NCBI GenBank assembly: GCA_018903055.1
Contig: JAHIPW010000098.1
Span: forward strand, 1 to 5,437
Origin: DRGV01 sp018903055 [NCBI: bacterium]
GTDB lineage: Bacteria > UBP18 > UBA7526
DNA length: 5,437 nt
Direction: 5' to 3'
The notes under the pieces are model-generated. The model was not told the DNA's origin. It did not search any database and saw only the letters and a program-made list of their open reading frames with translations. How positions within the stretch are numbered: the first letter of the stretch is position 1; each line of letters begins with the position of its first letter. Made by a program: the position numbers and the translations under genes. Of the stretch, positions 4,570-5,437 are shown in pieces.

Positions 4570-5437
4570 TGAAAAGAATCATTATCTTAGTGGGGATTTT
4601 AGCTCTGGGTCTCACTCTTCTGGCAGGATGTCGCCAGCGACCGGAGGAAGTGGAACTGGGGAAGAAGGAGTTGGTCCCCCTTGAGGAAATGGTCCCCTTA
4701 GAAGAGATGGCTCCCCCAGAGGAAATGGCTGAGGCCGCTCCCACTGTAGTTCCCGCCGCAGGCATTACCTCCGTCAATAGCATCACTCAGGCCTCCGTTG
4801 GCCAGAGGGCAATCCTCCAAGCAACGATAACCTCTGTCCGGATTTTTAGTGAAGCGAAGGGAAGAACCCTGAAGATAAGTGATGGAACGGGAAGCATAGA
4901 TGTCGTAATCTGGAAAGATCTCTACAACCAGATACCCCAGAGAGATTCTCTTGTTAAAGGAGTAAGGATTCAGGTCTCGGGAGAGATCGGGAGTTACCGG
5001 GAGAACCTCCAGATAAAACCAAAAAGCCCAGGGGATATTCAGATATTAGGAGCTGCTCCAGCTGCCCTTCCAGCCGTTGCTCCATTAACTCCAGTAACCC
5101 AGGTGCCGATAGAGGAGAAAGTTGTTGCCCCTCCTCCCCAGGTGACAGCAAAGCCGGAGCTTAAGAAAGTGGATACTGATGGGGATGGGATTCCCGATAC
5201 CTTCGCCATGGTAGGAACCACGGCCGCTCCGGCCATTGCTCCCGCCGCAGCACCTAGGGCACCTGCGATGCGGAAGATCCCTGTCCGGACAACCCCGATA
5301 TCGAGCATCACCCAGGCCTCAGTTGGTCAGTGGGAGACCCTAAAAGGCACCATAACCAGTGTCTATGTCTTTAAGGAGGCCAAGGGTCGTACCTTAAAGA
5401 TAAGTGATGGAACGGGAAGCATAGATGTCGTAATCTG
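4491..5437 (+). CDS. Lipoprotein with repeated OB-fold domains (3' end outside window)
   Basis: The frame is open from ATG 4491 to the window end: 315 codons, no stop. Residues 1-26 are encoded by the inserted element. Residues 27-47 (VKRIIILV...LLAGC) form a classic lipoprotein signal with lipobox Cys47, so the mature protein should be lipid-anchored outside the cytoplasmic membrane. A Glu/Pro-rich linker follows with three hexapeptides (PLEEMV, PLEEMA, PPEEMA; 63-80). Residues about 92-186 fit the bacterial OB-fold nucleic-acid-binding type (ITSV, RTLKISDGTGSIDVVIW, GVRIQVSGEIGSY, LQIKP). A Pro/Ala linker contains DTDGDGIPD (228-236), resembling a thrombospondin type-3 calcium motif. A second OB domain starts near 270 and is cut off. 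Repeat period is 175 residues. Ligand unknown; OB folds outside the cytoplasm need not bind nucleic acid. The true start may differ, since the long N-terminal extension before the signal is unusual. Confidence 0.85.
   Translation, partial: MKVINSYGRLRRSIPYDKPTGQVSNGVKRIIILVGILALGLTLLAGCRQRPEEVELGKKELVPLEEMVPLEEMAPPEEMAEAAPTVVPAAGITSVNSITQASVGQRAILQATITSVRIFSEAKGRTLKISDGTGSIDVVIWKDLYNQIPQRDSLVKGVRIQVSGEIGSYRENLQIKPKSPGDIQILGAAPAALPAVAPLTPVTQVPIEEKVVAPPPQVTAKPELKKVDTDGDGIPDTFAMVGTTAAPAIAPAAAPRAPAMRKIPVRTTPISSITQASVGQWETLKGTITSVYVFKEAKGRTLKISDGTGSIDVVI
4872..4912 (+). repeat. 41-bp exact direct repeat, copy 1 (in OB domain 1)
   Basis: This encodes KISDGTGSIDVVIW and is identical base for base to 5397-5437, 525 bp (175 codons) downstream. 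Flanking domain sequence is similar but diverged, so the core is either recently duplicated or homogenised. Confidence 0.9.
5397..5437 (+). repeat. 41-bp exact direct repeat, copy 2 (in OB domain 2, at the window end)
   Basis: Identical to 4872-4912. The window ends inside it, so how far the identity runs cannot be seen. Confidence 0.9.

Noticed and set aside
4508-5311. Minus-strand frames over the lipoprotein gene
   Set aside because: Their Ser/Gly/Ala-rich low-complexity products are antisense to the Pro/Ala/Glu-rich lipoprotein and carry no motifs.

Overview
The window looks like a fragment of an uncultivated bacterium of moderate G+C content. Arginine is mostly AGA/AGG, lysine-rich proteins are common, and the S-adenosylhomocysteine hydrolase is the short archaeal/Thermotoga-like type, which leans towards a thermophilic or deep-branching lineage. 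The taxon cannot be fixed from the sequence. All genes lie on the + strand and both ends cut through a gene.

Layout: (1) 3-443, the C-terminal part of a sugar-1-phosphate nucleotidyltransferase. (2) 441-614, a foldback repeat filling the gap before metK. (3) 630-1838, metK, carrying a lineage-specific basic insertion. (4) 1839-1876, an 8-bp tandem repeat. (5) 1920-2834, a PfkB-family kinase. (6) 2840-3001, a second copy of the foldback repeat, before ahcY. (7) 3019-4272, ahcY, with a 7-bp tandem repeat inside the coding region. (8) 4273-4416, a spacer with a long imperfect inverted repeat. (9) 4417-5437, an OB-fold lipoprotein gene, open to the window end, whose original start codon has been split by a 148-bp element with 12-bp terminal inverted repeats and an apparent TGAA target duplication.

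How the genes work together: MetK makes SAM. AhcY splits the SAH left by methyltransferases into homocysteine and adenosine (or the inosyl equivalent). The PfkB kinase between them is a reasonable but unproven candidate for phosphorylating the released nucleoside. The block metK-pfkB-ahcY therefore reads as a SAM/methyl-cycle operon. The two foldback repeats sit immediately upstream of the ribosome binding sites of metK and ahcY and of no other gene here. They are either a shared regulatory leader or a mobile intergenic repeat that inserted twice.

The most notable theme is invasion of gene edges and gene interiors by small repeats: paired foldback elements with swapped hairpin stems, a palindrome nested in one of them, tandem repeats in and next to genes, and the element that took over the start of the lipoprotein gene while supplying a new in-frame start.
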